Positions 1 to 8,420 are shown, numbered from the stretch's first letter. The stretch is 64,000 bases of DNA from JAXLWB01 sp046328715 (GCA_046328715.1 JAXLWB010000006.1:62001-126000); one strand, 5' to 3'. Program-made: numbers and translations. The notes: generated from the letters alone by a model not told the origin.

Positions 1-186
1 TTTGCCCACCACATGGCCAAAACTCCCCGAACCATGACCCAAAACCAGCTTCAAGCCCGGATTAGAGCGCTGAGCCTGGGCGATCTCACCGGCCAAGCGG
101 TTCAAAAGTTCCATTCTGGGCATCTCGACCTGACGTTTGTCTGTGATCAGAGAGCCACCGAGTTTGAGATAGGTAATGCCTTCCAT
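1..186 (-). CDS. Isopentenyl phosphate kinase, N-terminal part (runs off left edge)
   Basis: Reading the minus strand from an ATG at 186-184 gives an open frame of 62 codons to the window edge. It begins MEGITYLKLGGSLITDK and contains LVLGHGSGSFGHVVGK. The K-x-GGS start and the G-H-GxGSFGH loop are the nucleotide- and substrate-binding motifs of the amino-acid-kinase fold; the GSFGH variant is typical of isopentenyl phosphate kinase (IPK). Established knowledge: IPK makes isopentenyl diphosphate from isopentenyl phosphate in the alternative mevalonate pathway and is known from archaea and some Chloroflexota. The start lies 10 bases after the selA stop, on the same strand, so the two are probably cotranscribed. 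Only the first quarter of the protein is visible. Another amino-acid kinase (glutamate 5-kinase or UMP-kinase type) is possible but fits the GSFGH loop less well. Confidence 0.8.
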   Translation of the reverse strand, partial: MEGITYLKLGGSLITDKRQVEMPRMELLNRLAGEIAQAQRSNPGLKLVLGHGSGSFGHVVGK

Positions 187-196
187 TCGTTGCTCG

Positions 197-1606
197 CTAC
201 TGGTTTGTTAGGCAATTGCTCACAGCGCTTAGCAGAGCCGATTCTTGCTCAGGTAGTACGGTTCGTGGATCGAACAAAAGGTGGTCGCTCTGAATCCGGC
301 AGACGACAGGTATTGTACCACCTCGTAGTGTTGCCGCCATTGCGTCCGGTTTCATACTTGAAATAGCCACTAGCCAACTGGGAAGCGTTTCCCCTGGCAA
401 ACTACCTCCACCGACCGCACTTTCCCCCGACCAAATTGAGCACTGAATCCCTTGCGAGATCCATGCCTGTTGCCAGGCTTCGGCTCGTTGGCGAAGGGTA
501 TCAGCCGTGGCGGAAATCATTTGCCAGATCGGGATCTCTTGCGTAGCTCGATTATAAAGATAGCTACGTAGCGTTGCATCCAGTGCCGCCAAGGTCATTT
601 TATCGACTCGCAATGCACGCGCCATCGGATGACGTCGTAGACGGGCGATTAGTTCCTTGCGTCCAACGATGATACCTGCCTGCGGACCGCCTAACAGTTT
701 ATCGCCACTAAAGGTAACCATATCAGCGCCAGCGGCTAGACTCGTCTGCACCATTGGCTCCGGCGCTAGACCATAGGCAGCGGTGTCAAGCAACGAACCG
801 CTGCCAAGATCATCGATCACCAATAGCGAAGGATCGTTTTTGTGAGCCAGTTCAGTCAGTTCCGACAGCTCGGGCATGGTGACAAAGCCGATTTGACGAA
901 AGTTGCTGCTGTGTACTCGCATCACAGCAGCGGTCTGCGGCGTGATTGCTTCCTGGAAATCACGCAGATGGGTACGGTTGGTGGTTCCGACCTCGATCAG
1001 TTGTGCCCCACTTTGGCGCAACACATCGGGAATACGAAAACCACCGCCGATCTCCACCAACTGGCCCCGGCTAATCAACACGGCTCGTTGCTGGCAAAGG
1101 GTCGTCAACGTGAGGAAGACCGCAGCCGCACAATTGTTGACCACCAACGCATCTTCGGCACCAGCCAGTCTGCCAAGCAGTTGACGAACGTGGTCGTAAC
1201 GGCTGCCACGCTCCCCCGCGATCAGATCATACTCCAGATTGCTGTAGCCACCGCCCACCTCAGCGACTGCGCGCAATGCTGCTTGACTTAGCGGTGCGCG
1301 CCCCAGGTTGGTGTGGAGGATGACACCGGTGGCATTGATCAGCGGTCGCAAGGTCGGTTGCGCCTGTTCGGCCAACCAATCGCTCAGCCGTTGCGGCCAC
1401 TCGGCTGGCTCGGGTGCGCCCCCGCCGCCGGCGATCGTTTGGCGGCTTTCGGCCAACAGGTGACGAGCGGCATCCGCCACCGCTGTTGTTCCGAATTGTG
1501 CTGCCAGCAGCGTGACCGCAGGTTGACGCAACAATGCATCTACCCCTGGCAACTTGCGATATTGATCTACCTGAAGCGCAGTTCCAACGTCCTTTTGTTC
1601 AACCAT
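197..1606 (-). CDS. selA: L-seryl-tRNA(Sec) selenium transferase SelA
   Basis: Product of 469 residues, the usual SelA length. It is a PLP-dependent enzyme that converts seryl-tRNA(Sec) to selenocysteinyl-tRNA(Sec) using selenophosphate. Visible family marks: an N-terminal segment with YRKLPGVDALL, the INATGVILHTNLGRAPLS motif, the core VVNNCAAAVFLTLTTL, and the PLP-lysine region TFSGDKLLGGPQAGIIVG. The ATG is preceded by AGGTGAT about 12 bases upstream. The gene points away from tRNA-Val and is followed 10 bases later by the IPK start. No selB, selD or tRNA-Sec is visible in this window, so selenoprotein synthesis is inferred from selA alone. Assignment is secure. Confidence 0.95.
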   Translation of the reverse strand: MVEQKDVGTALQVDQYRKLPGVDALLRQPAVTLLAAQFGTTAVADAARHLLAESRQTIAGGGGAPEPAEWPQRLSDWLAEQAQPTLRPLINATGVILHTNLGRAPLSQAALRAVAEVGGGYSNLEYDLIAGERGSRYDHVRQLLGRLAGAEDALVVNNCAAAVFLTLTTLCQQRAVLISRGQLVEIGGGFRIPDVLRQSGAQLIEVGTTNRTHLRDFQEAITPQTAAVMRVHSSNFRQIGFVTMPELSELTELAHKNDPSLLVIDDLGSGSLLDTAAYGLAPEPMVQTSLAAGADMVTFSGDKLLGGPQAGIIVGRKELIARLRRHPMARALRVDKMTLAALDATLRSYLYNRATQEIPIWQMISATADTLRQRAEAWQQAWISQGIQCSIWSGESAVGGGSLPGETLPSWLVAISSMKPDAMAATLRGGTIPVVCRIQSDHLLFDPRTVLPEQESALLSAVSNCLTNQ

Positions 1607-1802
1607 ACAAGACCAAACATCACCTAGCCTAACTTCACGGTGCGGCCCTCACGGCAGGAATCTGGTCAGAACAAATCGTGTTCTCGTATTCCTTCCCTGA
1701 CGATCTCCTCAAAAGTTCAAGCCGTTACAATCACTATCAGATTATACACCACCTGCTCCGCAGGAGAGATTCCAATGTCAATTCTGTTATCGGCGGGTCA
1801 AT

Positions 1803-1832
1803 AAAAAATGGCAAGCTTCTCTGGCTTGCCAT
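1803..1832 (-). terminator. Rho-independent terminator downstream of tRNA-Val
   Basis: A 9-bp perfect stem (ATGGCAAGC / GCTTGCCAT, loop of 7) is followed on the minus strand by six T residues. It sits about 30 bases beyond the 3' end of the tRNA-Val gene, so it most likely ends that transcript. Confidence 0.85.
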
Positions 1833-1862
1833 CCCGTACTCTACATCCTTTAAATTTAAGAG

Positions 1863-1936
1863 TGGGCGAAAAGGGACTTGAACCCCTGACCCCCTCGGTG
1901 TAAACGAGGTGCTCTAACCAACTGAGCTATTCGCCC
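1863..1936 (-). tRNA. tRNA-Val, anticodon TAC
   Basis: The minus strand reads GGGCGAATAGCTCAG..., with a D-loop GTTGGTTAG, an anticodon stem CCTCG/CGAGG around loop TTTACAC (anticodon TAC, valine), a T-arm with GGTTCAAGTCC, and a 3' acceptor strand TTCGCCC that pairs with the 5' GGGCGAA. The discriminator is A and no CCA is encoded, so CCA is added after transcription. Length 74. Confidence 0.95.
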
Positions 1937-2751
1937 TGAAGCAGTCTGAGTAGACAACTATAGTAGCAATCCGACAATTTGTCAAAGGTATCACCAGAGT
2001 GAAAAACATTTCATTCTGGTCTCAATCGGGACGCCAGTTAAAGCAAATTTTAAATGCCAGCATACATGTAAGTTAATGGAAAGGAAAATATAGCAGTTTT
2101 CTAGATAAAGTAATTTTATAGAAAATAACGATTTGCTTCGATTTTATGTTTTTCGTGGTTGATTGTGTCACGCACGACGACCACGATTTGTAAAAAATCT
2201 TCTCCAAGCGGTGCAACCACTTAGAGGACTACAACTTATCACCATTGACCAAGAAATGCGAAAGGAGCGCCACCATGTCCCGTATTGCAATAGGATTTCC
2301 TTTGTAATTAAAACATCATAATTGCGTTTAGTAATCGCATGAAACATACAAAATATATGCATTTGGTATGAAGTGGATTCATCGTTTAGTGACTGGTTAT
2401 TCATTGCTTAACAGACAAGCAGACAACGACAATTTTCAGTATGCTTGCGATATCCAGCCACAACCCATGCTCCGTATGGCATCAAGTTGAGACCAAACCC
2501 TCGCAAAGAGCTCATCTTGTACACAATTGCAATGCGCACGATAAACGTTTCATACGAAATCCCTTGGTTTGTTGGACGTTGTCTAACCGATGTCCGATAA
2601 ACAAGTGAATCTGACTGATCGTCATGGAATCGTCAAACCAGCTTTTATACTCTTTATTCTTATGCCAAGTGACGATTCTCCAAATGTGTAAAAGTTTTCC
2701 TACAAGTCGCAGCAAGAACAAGGTTGGATCACCTATTATCTGGAGTTATTT
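1937..2751. other. Gene-poor, AT-richer gap of about 815 bases
   Basis: Several short open frames occur on both strands (for example minus 2168-2404 and 2512-2721), but none has a recognisable domain, a good ribosome site or convincing codon use. Scattered segments could be relics of decayed genes; I cannot name them. The last 60 bases presumably hold the promoter and ribosome site (CTGGAG) of the CAP gene. Confidence 0.5.
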
Positions 2752-3405
2752 ATGCATCGCCACCTGAGAAATAAACGTCGTTGGTTTGAAAATGGAAGAC
2801 TGCTACGAGTTTCTTATTTATTCATCCTTATAAGCCTCTTTTGGGCAAATCTTTCGCCGACTTCACTCCTCTATGCACAAGAACCGCAAAATGGAGATGC
2901 CACACCCCGAGTCTTTTTACCCATTGTAACCAATTTGTCTGAAAACACCTTTCGCGAACCGCCTATCTCCCTTACGTCCGAAGAGTCTGCGGTGGAGTCT
3001 TTGTTACGCACCTACCCTGGGCAACAGCATCCCAACCTTGTCCTCAACGCAATCCTGACCCAAGAGGCGCGCCGCAAAGCGGAAGATATGGCAAAACGAG
3101 GTTACTTTGGCCATACAGACCCGGATGGTTTTGGCCCCAATCACTGGGTGATGACCGCTGGTTATACTCTTCCAGCCTTCTACGATAGTTCGCCCAGCGG
3201 TAATAACATTGAGTCAATCGCTGCTGGACAAACCACTGCTGCTGATGCCTGGGATGGCTGGATGCATTCGAATGGCCATCGTAGCCACCTGTTGGGTGAG
3301 ATTGATTTCTACCGTGAACAGATCGACTACGGAATCGGCTATTACCACGACGACAATAGCACTTATCGCAACTACTGGGTCGTCCTCATCGCAAAAAAGA
3401 ACTAA
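2752..3405 (+). CDS. Secreted CAP-domain (SCP/PR-1-like) protein
   Basis: 217 residues. The N-terminus has basic residues then a hydrophobic stretch (VSYLFILISLFWANLS) and a likely signal-peptidase site after LLYAQ. A CAP domain spans about residues 85-217: YFGHTDPDG supplies the first conserved His, NIESIAAG the conserved Glu, and W-MHSNGHRSHLL the classic GHR signature, ending in YWVVLIAKK. Bacterial CAP proteins are secreted and of varied, mostly unknown function. Just after the signal peptide is PRVFLPIVTN, an FLP-type motif also seen at the C-termini of the giant proteins at the other end of the window. A TGGAG ribosome site lies 6 bases before the ATG. Family assignment is sure; role unknown. 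Confidence 0.9.
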   Translation: MHRHLRNKRRWFENGRLLRVSYLFILISLFWANLSPTSLLYAQEPQNGDATPRVFLPIVTNLSENTFREPPISLTSEESAVESLLRTYPGQQHPNLVLNAILTQEARRKAEDMAKRGYFGHTDPDGFGPNHWVMTAGYTLPAFYDSSPSGNNIESIAAGQTTAADAWDGWMHSNGHRSHLLGEIDFYREQIDYGIGYYHDDNSTYRNYWVVLIAKKN

Positions 3406-3409
3406 AGTT

Positions 3410-3461
3410 GACAAGATGAAAGGATGACCGGATTCCTATCTTGTCATCTCTTCATCTTGTC
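3410..3461. repeat. Imperfect inverted repeat between CAP gene and LacI gene
   Basis: Arms GACAAGATGAAAGGATGAC (3410-3428) and GTCATCTCTTCATCTTGTC (3443-3461) pair at 17 of 19 positions, followed by more ATCTTGTCATC-like units. There is no T-run, so it is not a classic terminator. A related GGATGA-based palindrome sits inside the coding region at 9203-9298. Confidence 0.75.
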
Positions 3462-3487
3462 ATCCCTTCATCCTCTCCATATTTATA

Positions 3488-3530
3488 TTGACATCCACTC
3501 TATCCCCAATTAAAATGCAATCGGTTGCAT
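3488..3530 (+). promoter_or_regulatory. Promoter and LacI-family operator of the LacI gene
   Basis: A -35 TTGACA (3488-3493) is separated by exactly 17 bases from a -10 TAAAAT (3511-3516). The palindrome ATGCAATCGGTTGCAT (3515-3530) overlaps the -10 and the expected start of transcription. Its TGCAA-N4-TTGCA form with a central CG matches operators known for LacI/GalR regulators, so the downstream LacI protein very probably represses its own operon here. Confidence 0.85.
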
Positions 3531-3573
3531 AGCTCCCTTTCAGCTACTTTCATATACCATCGAGGACATACAC

Positions 3574-4665
3574 ATGTTGCTGAAACGTTTTCGTTTGAAG
3601 CGACAGTGCCCAAGTCCTGCTATAGACATGCAACGGGTATCTATGTCTAATATTCGTGATGTAGCGGCACGTGCAGGAGTCCATCCTAGCACGGTCAGCC
3701 GCGTCTTTTCTGGCAAGGCAAAAATTAGTACTGATACACGCGACCGGGTGGTCGAGGCGGCCAATGCATTGGGCTTTCACCCAAATGCCATTGCGCGCTC
3801 ACTCAGTGTGCAGCGTACCTATACCATCGCGGTCATTGTGCCGCACATCTTCCCCGGCTATTTTGAAGATTGTTTCTTTCCCCAGGTGATGCGTGGCTTG
3901 CTCGATGTCGCCTATCAAAGTGGTTATCGTGTCCTGGTAGGTGGCAGCAACAGCGTTGGCGATGAGATCACGCAGACCTTCGATATTCTCGGGTCGCGCC
4001 AGGCGGATGGGATCGTTGTCCTAAGCAGTCGTTTGGATGTCGATACGGTCGGTGCTTTGCGCAATCAAGAAACGCCCTTTGTGCTGGTTGGGCGTCCTCC
4101 TACCGATTATCCTGATGTGCGCTGGGTCGATGCCGACAATGAACGCTATACGCAGGAGGCAGTCGAGCATCTACTGGAGCTTGGTCATCGACGGATCGCC
4201 TTCGTTGGCGGCGACCCCGAAGTGGCAGTCACTGGTGAACGGCTCAAAGGTTACCTGGCAGCAATGAACAAAGCACAGTTGCCGCATCATCCCCGTTGGA
4301 TCGATTATGGATATTTTTCCGAAGAGGGTGGCTATTACGCAGTTCAAAAGATGATGCCACTAGGAGCTCAAGCACCTACTGCCTACTATGCCGCCAACGA
4401 CCTCATGGCAATTGGAGTCATGCGCGCACTACGCGAACGCAATATTGCCATTCCTCAGCAAATCTCGGTAGTGGGCACCAACGATTCACCAGAATCTCAC
4501 CATGTAACGCCTGGGCTAACCACCCTCCATGTTCCCTACAACGAGTTGGCTGCCGAAGCCGCCCGCATTTTGATCGATGGCATCGAATCAGGCGAAGAAC
4601 CCAACGTACAAAAGTACATCGACTGCCAGTTGATCATCCGTGGTTCTACATCTGTGGTGCCTTAG
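3574..4665 (+). CDS. LacI/GalR-family transcriptional regulator
   Basis: Up to 363 residues. The helix-turn-helix begins at SNIRDVAARAGVHPSTVSRVFSG, followed by the hinge helix region HPNAIARSLSVQRT and a periplasmic-binding-like effector domain to the C-terminus (IAVIVPHIFPGYF, GIVVLSSRLD, RIAFVGGDPE, PTAYYAANDLMAIGVMRAL, ISVVGTNDSPESHHVTPGLTTL). The ATG at 3574 has GAGGA 8 bases upstream and was kept, but the conserved domain starts about 20 residues later and ATG 3643 is a possible alternative start. It heads a run of plus-strand genes (RidA 27 bases downstream, then ACT, UPF0210, GDPD). The ligand cannot be read from sequence. Confidence 0.92.
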   Translation: MLLKRFRLKRQCPSPAIDMQRVSMSNIRDVAARAGVHPSTVSRVFSGKAKISTDTRDRVVEAANALGFHPNAIARSLSVQRTYTIAVIVPHIFPGYFEDCFFPQVMRGLLDVAYQSGYRVLVGGSNSVGDEITQTFDILGSRQADGIVVLSSRLDVDTVGALRNQETPFVLVGRPPTDYPDVRWVDADNERYTQEAVEHLLELGHRRIAFVGGDPEVAVTGERLKGYLAAMNKAQLPHHPRWIDYGYFSEEGGYYAVQKMMPLGAQAPTAYYAANDLMAIGVMRALRERNIAIPQQISVVGTNDSPESHHVTPGLTTLHVPYNELAAEAARILIDGIESGEEPNVQKYIDCQLIIRGSTSVVP

Positions 4666-4692
4666 CAGTTCTGCTTTTAAGGAGAATTTTTG

Positions 4693-5082
4693 ATGCAACG
4701 ACAAAACATCTCTTCCGGCGCACAATGGGAAGACATTGTGGGCTACTCCCGAGCCGTGCGCATCGGCAACGTGATCGAGGTTGCTGGAACCACCGCTGTC
4801 GACGAACAAAACAATGTGATCGGCATCAACAGTCCAGGTGAACAGACACGCTTTATCCTGAGCAAGATCGAAAAGGCACTGCAATCAGCGGGTGGTCGAT
4901 TGGAAAATGTAATCCGCAGCCGCATCTTCGTCACCGATATTTCGCGTTGGGAAGAGGTAGGTCGTGCCCACGGTGAATTCTTCCGCACCATCAAACCGGT
5001 CGCCACCATGGTCGAGGTGAGCAAATTGATCTCGCCTGAGTTGCTAGTCGAGATCGAAGTAACGGCAATTGTTGATCCATGA
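4693..5082 (+). CDS. RidA/YjgF-family imine/enamine deaminase
   Basis: 129 residues, the usual RidA size. Conserved features: GYSRAVRIGNVIEVAGTTA near the N-terminus, LENVIRSRIFVTDISRW with the conserved Arg of the active site, and ATMVEVSKLISPELLVEIEVTAI at the end. The family hydrolyses reactive enamine/imine intermediates released by PLP enzymes, in the cytosol. The ATG at 4693 was chosen over an adjoining TTG because AAGGAGA lies a proper 7 bases upstream. It directly follows the LacI gene and is probably cotranscribed with it. Confidence 0.93.
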   Translation: MQRQNISSGAQWEDIVGYSRAVRIGNVIEVAGTTAVDEQNNVIGINSPGEQTRFILSKIEKALQSAGGRLENVIRSRIFVTDISRWEEVGRAHGEFFRTIKPVATMVEVSKLISPELLVEIEVTAIVDP

Positions 5083-5135
5083 TATACTAAATGACTGAAA
5101 TCAGGACCTAACAACCCGGACGAATAACCAAATCT

Positions 5136-5705
5136 ATGAATCAATTTGCCATTACAGTCATGTCGCGCGACCGCGTCGGCATTGTACGCGATATTGCTCG
5201 GCAGATCGCCACCTTACACGGAAATATCAAAGACCTCAGTCAGACCGTGGTCAGCGGTTATTTTACAATGATTCTGGTGAGTGAGTTTGCCTCACCGACG
5301 ACCGCCAACGATTTGCGCCTGTCGCTCTTAGAGGTCAACCAGCAGCGACAAGCAGGCACCCCGCCGCTTGAAATTGCAGTGATGGCGATCAGCGAACAGG
5401 CCATTGCCCAACGGGTGGCACCGCAGGATGTCTATGTCCTCACCGCTTCGGGTGAAGACCGCATCGGCTTCGTGGCTGATGTCGCTAGCTTTTGCGCCGA
5501 GAACGCCATCAACATCCTCGACTTGGCGACGCTGGTCAACGACGGCCAATATATGATGATCCTCCAGGTTGATCTCAGCCGCTGTACTTCGCTGAAAGCC
5601 ATCCATCGTAAGTTGCAACAATTTGTCCAGAGCAGCGGCATCCGCATGGTGCTGCAACATAACGATATTTTTGAAGCCACGCACGGCATCAACATGCCGA
5701 ATTAA
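5136..5705 (+). CDS. Tandem ACT-domain protein (GcvR/UPF0237-like)
   Basis: 189 residues with two ACT domains. The first (about 1-75) has ITVMSRDRVGIVRDIARQIATLHGNI, the second (about 98-180) VLTASGEDRIGFVADVASFCAENAINILDL. ACT domains bind small ligands, usually amino acids. A single-ACT UPF0237 protein next to UPF0210/PFL is a known conserved pair in Gram-positive bacteria; here the ACT partner is doubled, as in GcvR-like proteins. It lies 53 bases after the RidA gene and precedes the UPF0210 gene, so a shared regulatory or enzymatic role with UPF0210 is likely (inference). Confidence 0.85.
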   Translation: MNQFAITVMSRDRVGIVRDIARQIATLHGNIKDLSQTVVSGYFTMILVSEFASPTTANDLRLSLLEVNQQRQAGTPPLEIAVMAISEQAIAQRVAPQDVYVLTASGEDRIGFVADVASFCAENAINILDLATLVNDGQYMMILQVDLSRCTSLKAIHRKLQQFVQSSGIRMVLQHNDIFEATHGINMPN

Positions 5706-5821
5706 TGATTAATGGGGAATAGTTAATGCTCAATTGTTAACGGATTGGCTCATTGCCTCCGTTATGTTTATCAACCCTTCATTAACCATTATCCATTAAC
5801 CGTTCACCATTAACCATTACC
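5706..5821. repeat. TTAATGG-type short tandem, palindromic repeat between ACT and UPF0210 genes
   Basis: The gap contains ATTAATGGGGAATAGTTAATG on the left and repeated CATTAACCATTATCCATTAACC-like heptads on the right, which are roughly reverse complements. It resembles short tandemly repeated repetitive sequences described in cyanobacteria. It runs right up to the UPF0210 start codon, leaving no clear ribosome site. Confidence 0.7.
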
Positions 5822-7201
5822 ATGATTCAATCCGACCAAATTCTCGACACCGTAGGCATGATCCAGAAGGAAAAGCTGGATGTACGTGCCGTCACCCTAG
5901 GGCTCGATCTACTTGATTGCCGGGGCAGCAGCGTCCACGATACCTGCGCCCGCATCCAGGCCAAGATTCGCAAATTTGGAGCCAGTCTGGTTCCTACCTG
6001 TAATGCAATCGCCGAAAAGTATGGCATCCCAGTCACCAACAAACGAATGGCGATCACGCCGATTGCCACAGTCTGCGGCGGCTTCGACAAGGCAGGCTTT
6101 ATTGCCGTTGCCCAGGCGCTGGACGATGCCGCGACCGAGATCGGGATCGATTTTATCGGCGGCTTTTCAGCCAGCGTTGAAAAGGGCCTCACCCCTGCCG
6201 ACCGGGCCCTGATCGCCAGCCTGCCGGAGGCGATGGTCAGTACAAAGCGCGTCTGCGCCTCGATCAACGTCGGTTCCACTCGTTACGGCATCAATATGGA
6301 TGCCATCGCCCTACTCGGCAAAACCGTCAAAGATCTGGCCGAGATCAGCGCTGATACGGGTGGCTTTGCTGCTGCCAAATTCGTGATCTTTACCAATCAA
6401 CCGGGCGATAATCCATTTATGGCCGGTGCGATCCACGGCATCGGTCAGCCGGAAGCGGTGATCAACGTCGGGGTCAGTGGTCCAGGCGTGGTGGCACGGG
6501 CGCTCAAGCGGCGGCTCGAACAAAATGAAGTGGCAACCCTCGGTCTGCACGACCTGGCCGACGAGATCAAACGGGCTGCCTTCCGCGTCACGCGCGCAGG
6601 TGAACTGATTGGCAAACGTGTGGCAGAGGCGTTGGGCATTCCCTTTGGTGTGGTCGATCTTTCGCTTGCCCCGACACCGGCGGTGGGCGACAGCGTGGGT
6701 GAAATTCTCAAAATTTTAGGTGTCGATGCAATTGGGGCACCTGGCTCAACCGCCATCGTGGCGCTGCTCAACGATGCGGTGAAGAAGGGCGGTTCCTTTG
6801 CCAGCCAGAGCGTGGGTGGCTTAAGCGGTGCCTTCATCCCAGTGATGGAAGATAGCGAATTGGCACAGGCCGTCGCCGATGGCAGCCTGGTGCTCGAAAA
6901 ACTGGAAGCCATCACCAGCGTCTGCTCGGTCGGTCTCGACATGATCGCCATTCCTGGCTCGGTCGATGCCGCCACGATTGCCGCCATCATCGCCGACGAA
7001 ATGGTGATCGGCATGATCAACAACAAGACTACTGCGGTGCGTATCATTCCGGTGCCAGGCAAAGAAGCAGGCGAAATCGTTACCTTTGGCGGACTCTTCG
7101 GCGAAAGTGCGATTATGCCGGTACGCAACGTCGGCAAGTCGGCACGGTTTGTTGGCTTTGGTGGTAGAATTCCCGCACCGATTCATAGTTTGAGGAATTA
7201 G
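5822..7201 (+). CDS. UPF0210/PFL-family (DUF711) protein
   Basis: 459 residues, full length for the family. Recognised from the N-terminal TVGMIQKEKLDVRAVTLGLDLLDC, KRMAITPIATVCGG, the segment STKRVCASINVGSTRYGINMDA, and the C-terminal SAIMPVRNVGKSARFVGFGGRIPAPIHSLRN. The family has a PFL-like (glycyl-radical enzyme) fold in structural classifications, but no reaction is firmly known. It follows the ACT protein, its usual partner, and is 10 bases upstream of the GDPD gene. Family assignment is sure; function is not. Confidence 0.92.
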   Translation: MIQSDQILDTVGMIQKEKLDVRAVTLGLDLLDCRGSSVHDTCARIQAKIRKFGASLVPTCNAIAEKYGIPVTNKRMAITPIATVCGGFDKAGFIAVAQALDDAATEIGIDFIGGFSASVEKGLTPADRALIASLPEAMVSTKRVCASINVGSTRYGINMDAIALLGKTVKDLAEISADTGGFAAAKFVIFTNQPGDNPFMAGAIHGIGQPEAVINVGVSGPGVVARALKRRLEQNEVATLGLHDLADEIKRAAFRVTRAGELIGKRVAEALGIPFGVVDLSLAPTPAVGDSVGEILKILGVDAIGAPGSTAIVALLNDAVKKGGSFASQSVGGLSGAFIPVMEDSELAQAVADGSLVLEKLEAITSVCSVGLDMIAIPGSVDAATIAAIIADEMVIGMINNKTTAVRIIPVPGKEAGEIVTFGGLFGESAIMPVRNVGKSARFVGFGGRIPAPIHSLRN

Positions 7202-7211
7202 AGATTACTAT

Positions 7212-7976
7212 ATGGACTGGGATTCATTTCGAACCGAACGTAAAAAAAGGGGACGTCCCTTTGTCGTTGCCCATCGTGGCGCACAGACCGAGGAGCCTGA
7301 GAATACATGGGCGGCTTTTCGGCGGGCGTTAGAGCAGGGGGCCGATGCGCTTGAGACTGATCTACGCTTTACGAGCGACGATCAACTGATCCTCTTTCAC
7401 GATCCCACTCTGGATCGCATGACGGAAGGGAGTGGTTTGGTGCGAGATCAGACGCTGGCGCAGATCCAGAACTTACGCACTCGTCACCCGGATAGTGACC
7501 TGCGTAATGAATCTGTGCCGACGTTGGCCCAGATCATTGAGGCTACCCGCTCACAGGTGCCCTTTCTGCTCGAACTCAAAGATCCGCTCTTTCTCAACCT
7601 GAAGTATGCTGAGATTCTGATCCGCACCCTCTCCGATTATGGCATTCTGCGCAAGTCGGCGATTGTCTCGTTTCACTTTGAACATGTGGAAGCCGTGAAG
7701 AAGGTGTGCCCGGAGATACCAATGGGTCACATCACGATGGGTAATCCGATCCCCCAGCGGCGAGCCGAGTTGCTAGGCCCTGTTTGGCCGCTTATCTATG
7801 CGAACCCACTCTACGTCTGGTGGGCCCACAAACTAGACAAAATCGTCGCCCCGCTCGACCCTAACCCAGAGCCGCGGCTGCGTTACTACTTGCGCCAGGG
7901 AGTTGATGCACTGTTAGCCGATCGACCGGGAAATGTATTGTCGCTCATCTCGCGCTCTCGGAATTCATCGCAGTAA
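7212..7976 (+). CDS. Glycerophosphodiester phosphodiesterase
   Basis: 254 residues. GDPD signature residues are present: VVAHRGAQTEEPENTWAAF (His-Arg and Glu), GADALETDLRFTSDDQLILFHDPTLDRMT (Glu, Asp and second His), LLELKDP (Glu and Lys), and a C-terminal RQGVDALLADRP. The enzyme cleaves glycerophosphodiesters from phospholipid breakdown into glycerol 3-phosphate and an alcohol, using a divalent metal. No signal peptide, so probably cytosolic. It begins 10 bases after UPF0210 and looks like the last gene of the LacI-led operon. Confidence 0.93.
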   Translation: MDWDSFRTERKKRGRPFVVAHRGAQTEEPENTWAAFRRALEQGADALETDLRFTSDDQLILFHDPTLDRMTEGSGLVRDQTLAQIQNLRTRHPDSDLRNESVPTLAQIIEATRSQVPFLLELKDPLFLNLKYAEILIRTLSDYGILRKSAIVSFHFEHVEAVKKVCPEIPMGHITMGNPIPQRRAELLGPVWPLIYANPLYVWWAHKLDKIVAPLDPNPEPRLRYYLRQGVDALLADRPGNVLSLISRSRNSSQ

Positions 7977-8223
7977 CTCAAGATTCATCGACACACTAGC
8001 CCGAAGTCCTTGCAGATACATTATTCCGTCAAAAATTCCGTCAAAACCAGTTCAGGCAGCAATTCGGCAACTCAATCTACAATCCGTAATCTTCCACTTT
8101 CTCCACTCTTTTGTCTACAACTTTGTAGTAATATTCCCACACAAAGGGACGCTGACAATAATGTCAGCAACCGTTTATTCATCGTGTTCTCCTTTGTCGT
8201 ATCATCTTTGAAATCAGCAAGCG
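7977..8223. other. Non-coding gap after GDPD gene
   Basis: No supported gene. It has a tandem ATTCCGTCAAAA pair and small hairpins (for example GCTGACA-ATAA-TGTCAGC near 8152-8169), one of which may end the upstream transcript, although no T-run follows. Confidence 0.45.
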
Positions 8224-8278
8224 ATCGTACCAAAATCGTCACAAAGTTAGATCACGATCATGACAGCGTCATTTCAAT
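8224..8278 (+). promoter_or_regulatory. Direct-repeat promoter of the first BTAD-WD40 gene
   Basis: Three related 11-mers lie on one strand: ATCGTACCAAA (8224), ATCGTCACAAA (8235) and ATCATGACAGC (8257), that is at offsets 0, 11 and 33. TTCAAT, a possible -10, starts at 8273, 16 bases after the third unit begins. The same units at the same offsets with the same TTCAAT occur before the second BTAD-WD40 gene (13079-13133). SARP/BTAD regulators are known to bind direct repeats spaced one helical turn apart just upstream of the -10, so this is a likely autoregulatory site. Confidence 0.7.
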
Positions 8279-8420
8279 TGCTAGAAAAGAGTGTTTCGAA
8301 GGAAAAAAGTGACTTTCAAGTTAGAGATTTCGGTGCGATAATATAACGACCTAAAATTATTAATACGATTATTAAAGGTTTCACACTTTGGGCACCGGTA
8401 ACGACGAAAGTAAGAAAACG

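Noticed and set aside
13..366. Open frame on the plus strand at the left edge (117 codons)
   Set aside because: It is antisense to the IPK start and the 3' end of selA, whose motifs are clear.
2168..2721. Minus-strand short frames in the 1937-2751 gap, considered as transposase relics
   Set aside because: No conserved motif could be read in any frame; evidence is too thin to call a pseudogene.
3410..3461. Rho-independent terminator for the CAP gene
   Set aside because: The stem is long but imperfect and not followed by a T-run; better described as an inverted repeat.
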